NCBI RefSeq assembly: GCF_029852145.1
Contig: NC_079969.1
Coordinates: forward strand, 6,014,001 to 6,078,000
Direction of reading: 5' to 3'
Source of the DNA: Microplitis mediator
Lineage: Eukaryota > Arthropoda > Insecta > Hymenoptera > Braconidae
DNA length: 64,000 nucleotides
Of this stretch, positions 46,501 to 55,500 are shown piece after piece (position 1 is the stretch's first letter; the number at the start of each line of letters is the position of its first letter). Position numbers and translations under genes: made by a program. The notes under the pieces are model-generated. The model made no database searches and was not told the origin of the DNA. It saw only the letters and a list, made by a program, of their open reading frames with translations.

Positions 46501-49500
46501 ATTTACTTGAACAAAGTGCAATTAACACGTAACGCCATCTGTATGAAATGATAAATATTATAAATTACTACAGGAAAAAAATAAGATTTGTGCTTTTGGA
46601 TAAAATATTATAAATACTATCAATTTTTCACAACTGAAAATAATAAAATATTATTTAAACAAAACTAACTTTGTCATTTTTATTATTATCTTCTTTAGTA
46701 TTAGTAATAATTGTTAAATTACATGGTTTACTATTATCCGTACTAACAGTAGAGACCTTAACACTGCAATTTTTGCTGCTGTTGCTTTGTCTTCGCCAGA
46801 AATCCGAATGATTGCTGCTTGTCGTCGTACCAGTTCGTCCAGATGTTGGTATATCTTTACTTTGTTTACGTGATAATCCGCACAAACGTAAGAAACCCTC
46901 GCGGAATTTAGTTGACATTAAATTATAGAGTATTGGATTTATTGCTGAATTAAGATACAGTATAACTCGACTTATGTACAGTAAAATAAAGTAACCATCG
47001 ACACCGAGATTTATAATTGCTGTTAGTGGCGATACAATAATCCATAGTGTGAATGCACGAAATGGTAATAAACAAATGAAAAAACTAATTACAACGGTAC
47101 CGAGCATCAGCACAACTTGCTTTCGGTATTTTAATAAATTATTTGCCGGGCCTCGTGTTATTGCTGGATTAGCCATCAAATGTTTAGCTATATCTGTGTA
47201 CAGGATTATTACATTTTATTTCAGAAATTTTACTGGCAATGAAAAACGTTAATAAATAATTTTTATTAAGCGAATAAGGAAAATTTTGTGATAGTCATAT
47301 GTATGTGATCAAATTAGTTAATGTGATTGAATTTGTGCCTTTTCATAGCTCCAGATTTTTTTATATGGTTATTAGATTGATATCTTGAGTTTTCCTAGAA
47401 GAGAGGGGGGAATTTGTTTTCTGAATAATTTGGTAACCACTAAGTCAATCGATGTCAAAGACGCAATTTCTATTGCACACCTCGAACGCGAAACGGAGAG
47501 GTAGTGTTCTATTGTCGCCAAATTTTCTATTATATATTCAGCGATCGAATCGTATTGTGCTGATAATTTTATAAATTTATTTATAACTTCATTATTAAAT
47601 ATACAGAAAAGATCTTGATTTCTGTAAAAATCTTTTTAGCTTTCAACAACTTGTCGCGATCGATTTAATAGCAACGGATCTTATCACGTGTTCGTTGGTT
47701 TCAAGGATATTTTTTAAGATAATTTTTTTGGCCGCGCAAATAACTTGGGGTTGAACATTGTAATGTAAAAGAATGACTTTTAACTCTCTGTGTCCTGTTA
47801 ATGATCTTTTTTCCCCGATGGTTTTGCTCAAGCGATTTTATTAAATACTGTACCTCCACACTAATCGTCTGACCTGGTTCTAATAAAGTTTAGTTTATGA
47901 TAAAAAAACTTTTTTTATTTTACTACGTACACAGAATTACTTTCTTATCAAACACTTTAATGATACGTATCGACGTTGGTGGTTCACCAAAATCAATTCA
48001 CGATTTTTAAGTCAATTTGCGAGAAATCAGATCTTTGCATATACGGACTTATGTTAACTATCAATGTTTGAATTTTTCGTAAGTAGTATTTTCAAAAATT
48101 ATGTATTTATTTTCTGGTAAGACAAAAATGCTGAAGAGGTGCAATTACACCTGTACTTATTAGAATCAGTACATTGTATAAAACAGTTATACAAAAATTA
48201 CAAATTACACTTACATATTAATAATACAGTGTACCGTACATCAAGATAAGTTGCCAAAAACAGTATCATAAACTTAACTTATCCTTAATTATAGATTATA
48301 ATTATTAGTTCTTATCTAATTACTACACTTCTTTTTCAATAGTTTCTTAGAAAACATTAAAGTTTTCATTGTGTTAGGTAATTGATTATAGATTTATCTA
48401 CGTCAATTATTTATTGAGGATACCGATACTAGACGTTCTGAAAGACTAGCGGCAAAAAAGAACTATGTAAATTTCAAGATTCCAAACTTTGCTACGACTG
48501 CGTATAAATCTTCCTTTGTTATTACTTGTATTCGTCTCTGGGAAGAATTACCAGTTTACTTGATAAACGCATCTAGTATTGAAATCTTCAAGAATAAAAT
48601 GTTCGACTACCTATTTAATCTAGATCTCTAATTTGTCTAACTTAATTTCAGTTAAATGTATAAGCAATCATACTAATACTAATATTTTATTGTACATTAT
48701 GTTTAAGTATATATTAAGTTTCAAAAATCTTGTTAAAATTAATTACTTAATATGTAATATACTTATGTAATGTAAACATTTTTCTTTTGCCATCTGGCTA
48801 GTTAAAGCTTTGGTATAAATAAATCTAAATCTAAATCTAAAAAAAAGATTTTTAATGCTACATAATATGCCTTTCTATAGCTGATTGTTTTATTGATTTT
48901 GGAAAGGACTAACAGTTTAGATCTTGTATTAGCTTTCTATTAATATAAGCTTTCGCACTTTGCATAATAGTAACAAAGAGCATTTACAATGAATGACTCT
49001 TTGATTTTTAGAGTAGTAGTGTTTATATTATATAAACTTACTTTGTTTCGCAATTTAGTTTGAATAGAGGCAAATTTGACAGAGTTTTCCACAAATAAAA
49101 TGAATACATTTAATGGAGAACTGTAATTAGTTATGAGAAATTTCCTTTCTATTCCGGTTTCCGGATGGGATTTTTTACATGAGATCCTTCTATAAAATCT
49201 ATCCTTCATCTCCGGTCACGATTTCCCAAAACAATATCTTTATTTTGTGGGTTAGTGAGAAACGAATGCTTATGTTCACTCACTGTCCGAGTTTGTGTTC
49301 ATTCTAAGTGGAACACATTATCTGACCTTTTGTATATTACCTATTGCATGCAATCTTCTGGAGACGGTGATTGATCAACAGGAATTTCTAATTGCGCTGT
49401 TAGTTTGTCCTGCTAAATTGTAAAATTTTGGCAGCCACCTATTTCGTAAAAACTAGTGTATGGTTACAAGAGCTATTTGTCGTATGCTTTAATCAAATAT

Positions 49501-52500
49501 ATGGATTTTTTCTATAAAACGAAAATCTATTGCACACTTTGAGCGCGAAAGCGCTGTTTGCTTTATTGTCGCTCGATTTTTTTCGATACCTCACTCACTA
49601 TCAATCATCGTACTGCGTGCGGTACTTTTGAATTACGCTAATTAATAACATCAAAATATTGATTCATATTAGAGCTCTCATACAAGGCCTAATTCTAAGT
49701 GCTTCTATAAATCGTATCTATAAAGTTATTCTACAACGTTCCGGAATAAACGTCTTTACTATTATAGATCGAGAGCAATATATATATAAATATATAGACA
49801 GTGAAAGCTTTCTAACTCTGAGAACAAGGAGCTTGAAATTCCTAAAATCAAAGTTACAGAATGCACGGGCAGTAAACGGACACTTCTCCCACTTTATTGT
49901 AATATGGGGGGGGGGTCAAAGTTAGGGAGTGTAAGTTAGAGAGATTCCACTATACGTACGGTTCTTCGCAACCGATAATTATCTTAATTCAGCTAAGCCT
50001 CAACATTCTTGTGGTGAGAATCTTGATGCCCAATCTACATTTTATATCTTGACTCACATGGTAATTTTTTCATATTTTTTTATGTTGTATACCAATAGAC
50101 AGTCGCACTATATATATGCTGGTATATATCTGGTGATCTTTTATATTTGAATGCATAGAAACTACCAAATCAGTAAAATCATGACTACAAACGGAAAAAA
50201 AAATCATTGACGACTCATCGTCTCTTAAGTAATGTACGATACATAACATACATTATAAATGACCTTGATGAATGAACACGGTAAATGATGAAAGAGGAGA
50301 AGATCAAAGGAAAGCAAAATAAAAAATAAAATTGACGCGCGACTTTAATCAACAACAATCTGACGATTGTTTGATCTCAATTGCGATAAATCCACTCCAA
50401 TAATTAGAGGCATTATGTCTGTCTGATTTACGAACATCGGCCACCCACTTTCAAGGTTACTCACAGACTGTACTTTCAATTCGACAAATGTAAATACAAT
50501 AAAAATAAATAAACAACCATTAGAGAATTTGCATTGCGAAGATAAATTATTGCTCATTGATTTATAATTAATTTTTTAGTCGGTCGGGGTATCAATTTTA
50601 TAGTGACTAAAATTTTTTTATTTAGATTATCAATTATGATATGTACACAATTACGATAAATTTTACTCACACATATGTTCACCCAATGGCCACACTTGAG
50701 GTCCAGAATTAACTTCAACAAGTACTGTTGGTGCACATATTAATAAAACACATAAATCCGCCGCACTCAAATTCACTAAAAAGATATTTGTACTATTTCT
50801 CATGTCTTTGCCACGAAATACAACCAGTGGAACCTATATTGAACATATTAAAAAAATAACGTGTTAATCATTTTTTATCTACCATTAATTACATTATTTT
50901 TCTTTTTTTTATTTACTAAATATATTTGGCACTAAAGCCTAAGCTCCCTAAGGGTCGTAACATATATACTATATATATTTAAAAAATTCGACCAAATACC
51001 TTTTGATTTTAATTTTAAATCAGTAAATAATTTTCTTTTAATGAATTCAACCCATCAATGAAAATACGAAGGATTAAATTTGAAAAGCTTCGAAAAAATT
51101 TTTGACAAATATTTTATCCACAATAAGTGATTAATGATAAAAAAGTCTTCTTCAGTTCGGACACTGTTACTTTGACACGTCAGTTACTCAGATGACTGTA
51201 ATTGATTCGATTAAAAAATAAATACATTTGTCATGATGACTCTTAAAAAATATTTACGGCTTCAAATCATCAAAATATCCAGGAAAAAATTTTTTCAGAT
51301 AAATCTGAAACACGGTTGACCCTGTGCCGCAAGTATTGTTCAAATCGGTTGATTAGTTCCAAAGATATCATACGACAAAAATTAATTTACACACACAGAC
51401 CCACACACACACACGACTGTCCATCTGGAGACTGGTATTGGGAGTTAATAAATACACCAGAATAAGTGATATGCTTGAAACACTTGGTTGGATGAGTGTC
51501 AAGCAAAGAATGATTTTTAATACTTGTATATTTATTCACAAATTAAAATTAGATAGAAAACCGGAAATTCGAGTAAATAAAATCATTCAAATGAATGAGA
51601 CTCATAACTACAATACCAGATCAGGCTCTAAAATAGTTATTGAAAGAACAAAGACTCACACTGCTGAAAAGCGTTTAACTTATAAGGGGTATGAATGGTA
51701 TAACAGTTTGCCTATCAATGTAAGAAGTGAAGATAGATTGAAGTATTTTAGAAAAACTAGGGGTGTGCGAATACTCGAAACTTCGAATTATTCGAGACGA
51801 ATCGAATCGAACAATTCGATTCGAGATTCGCCTCGAAGATTCGAAATGTTCGAATAGTTCGAATAGCTCGAGAGGTTCGAATAGTTCGAGAGGTTCGAAA
51901 GGTACGAATAGAAAATTTTTTTTCGAGTGGTCCCGTTTACCCCGCATGAGGGGGGCATTCGTGCCCCAGGCTCCCCTATTTACTGAAGATTCGGTAAAGT
52001 TTCGAAACTATTAAAATCTTTCGAACTATTCGAATTATTCGAACCTCTCGAACTATTCGAACCTCTCGAACTATTCTAACCTTTCGACCTATTCGAACTA
52101 TTCGAATCTTTCGAACTCTTCGAATTCTTCGAACTATTCGAATCTTTCGAACTATTCGATATTCGACTCGAATATCGAATCGAATCTAACTATTCGACTC
52201 GAATATCGAATCGAATCTAACTATTCGACTCGAATATCGAATCGAATCTAACTATTCGACTCGATTCGATTCGAACAAGATTCGCACACCCCTAAGAAAA
52301 ACATTAAAAGAATATGTAAAACAAAAATATTGACAGCTGAATATGTGATGAATGATTGTGATAAAAAAAAAAAAATGTAAAAATAGTACGTATAAATTTT
52401 TTGTAAAAGACTGATAATAGCCAAGGGCTAAAATAAATTATTATTATTATCTAAAAATAGTCAGAATAGCTTTTTAGGACCTCAAAACTTCGAGATCTGT

Positions 52501-55500
52501 TCAAAACGTGATTTTCAAAAATTGCGCCAAAACCAATAACTCCTTTTTTGAAAATTATCAATTTCCATAGCAGAAAGTTAAAAATTATAATGAAATACCA
52601 TTTTAAAAGCTTAATATACACCTGAATAAAAGTATTCATTTTTATTTATCTGTCATATTTTTATTATCTCAGCCCCTATTTACCAAGCAAATCAATATGA
52701 TATTAGTTATATTATATTGACACTCGAACATTCCTTTAAAGCTACTATTAAGCATTCTGAACGATTTCTAGGAGTTAGTATAACAGAAATATAAGTGCAC
52801 TATTAAGTGCATTATTGATTATAGAAGATATATTCAAAATTAATTGAGTACTCGATAAATCTTGAAAAGAAAACTAAAGCCCTTTTTAACGAGTAATAAC
52901 TTTTGAGAACAATATCACTTGTTTTAACGATTTCGAAAGCTCATAAGATTTTACTAACTCGCTAAATCTTAAGCTTATATTAACTCCTGTTATTTCGCGG
53001 ATAACTTTATCAATCATTTATCAACAGGTGCTTGGTAAAATAATAAAATTTTCTATTAATTGCTACATCTGTACCATATACAGAGAAGTTATTCATTCAA
53101 TAACTTCAAGTTAATTTATGAACGAGTTTACTATTATGAATATCTAAAGAATCTCAAATGCATGATAATTAATAGTAAAATTATGCTGAATTACAACGAA
53201 CACTTGAATCATTTATTATTTTTCACTGTCTTCATAATATTTTGTTTCACTAAAGTATCGCTCGCTTTAACACTATCGCGTTACAGATTCCATTAGAGCG
53301 AAATCTGGCAGAAGATACTGTTGCAAAGGCATAAGGGCGTACTTTTTTTTTATTTTTACAGGCCCGCTAATTCTTGTGAGAAAAATTTCTACGTCGATCG
53401 TGCAAGACACTCAATAAAGAAATTCAACGGATTTTATAAGGATCTTTCAGAATTCTTATGAGAATCTTGTAATATCTTTACAAAAATCTTATTCAATCGT
53501 ACTTAATCCTTACAGGAATCTTATAAGATCCTTATGGGTATCGTATAATTATATATTATATTTACAATAATGTTTTTTCAGACTGTACTCAGTATTATAT
53601 AAAAAGACACATATATTTTAATAAATCATACATTGAAACAAAGAAATATTTGTCCCAAATAAATCAATTTAGTTGTGGCTTTTTTTTGAATATTTCTTAA
53701 TGACAAATAAATATATTTGGTACAACAAAATATGACAGTTGATTGAAATAATTTTATAATTTGACGGAAGTATATAATTTATTTGTGGTAAGTAATTGAT
53801 AAATTTGTGGTCAAGATATTAAATTTGTGATAAATAACCTAAAATTTGGCGGTACTATACATATATTTGAAGCCCTTATTTATTTGTAGCAATCGGATCA
53901 TTTTTTTACCACAAATAAATCACTTATTTCACGCAATTAAACTACTCAACTATATTATATCTTTCTCACAATTAAACATTTATTTGGCCATATCCAAATA
54001 TACGATATCTTTGGCTCAAATAAATCTTTTTTTCAGTGTATAGCTTAGAATAGAAAATTTAAAAGAATAATTATAATCACCATTAAATTTCCAATAATTC
54101 CCAGCACCATTACAGTTATACAAACGACCATGGATGTCGTTCTTATATACCCTGGTAACATATAAGGTGTCGATGTTGCGTTACTGTTATCAGGTTCAAT
54201 CACTGAAACTTAATTTGAAATAAAAAGATAAATAAATAAGCTTAATTTAATTTAAAGTATCTGGGAAAACATGATTTAGATCTATACGGAGACTTAGATC
54301 CTATGTTCCACTTAGACTTTAAATTTAATTTTTTCATCATTTAGATCGACGTAAATTAATGATAATTGATAACAGATAACAAATTATCAATCTGTAAAAA
54401 TTTTAAAATAGATTTCAAGAAGACCATAGCGAAAGAGAAAATTCAAAACAATTTTAAATACAAGGATTTAAATGAATCTCGTCATGGATCTATTAATATT
54501 GATAGGTCGAAAATTTGATCTGTACGTCGATTTAAACAGATATTGTTAGATCTAAATTATTTTTTCTCTGATGAATAAATAGGGGAAGATTCGGCAAAAC
54601 GGGACCGCTAAGGAAATAATCGATTTTGTTTATTCGAATACGGAAATCTTCTTTTTTAAACTTCTATTGGAAGTAATTGAACCAAATTTTCAATTGCCAT
54701 AGAAATAGTATATTACACTACAAGGGCAGAAAGTTGAGATTTCTGCACTGCACGCCATGATGCCCGAGACGAAGCCGAGGATGTCAAAGTTATTATAAAC
54801 AAGTTTTGAGGTTATAAATATGAGCGAGATTGTCAGAAAACCTCCTCGAAGTGACGGTAGTATTGTCATCCCAACAAGAGAATGCACCTCGGGTGTCGTC
54901 GGTTTTTACTCCCACTCTGGGTGTTTTATGTGTTAAATATTCTCCTACTTTTCTGTGCGCATGCGCAATTCATAAATGTTCGGTAGTGGGGGCAATTTCC
55001 GAGGTGCATTCCCTTACTGGGACCACTTTATATGTATAACCGGGTAGCAGTGTGCACGAAAAACTCTTTCGTCCCGCTATTACTTTCTTTCCGCCCGCTA
55101 TTATAGATGGTGCGTAAGTAATTCCAGCACGGCACAAATGTTAGACTTTTTGCCGCGTAATTGATGCCGGAGATACGTATTTTCGACCGAGGTATGAAGA
55201 AAAATTTTAATATAACGAAGAAGACACCGTTTAAGTTTTTTGTGGCCGACAATGCATTAAGTCTACTGACGAATTCCCGAAAAATAATTTAAAAAAAAAC
55301 TATTTTAATTAAAAAATATTGGGATACTAAAAAATGTTAAAAATGGTTTTGGAAAAAAAATTTTTTGGGGTGGTCCGTTTTGTCAACGTGGTCCCGTTTA
55401 CCCGCCCTACTCCTATTTAATGTTAATTAAATTTTTTTTTTGTATTTACCTGAAAAACCTTCCAATGTACTACTGCTACCAAACGCCGTTGTATAAAACG

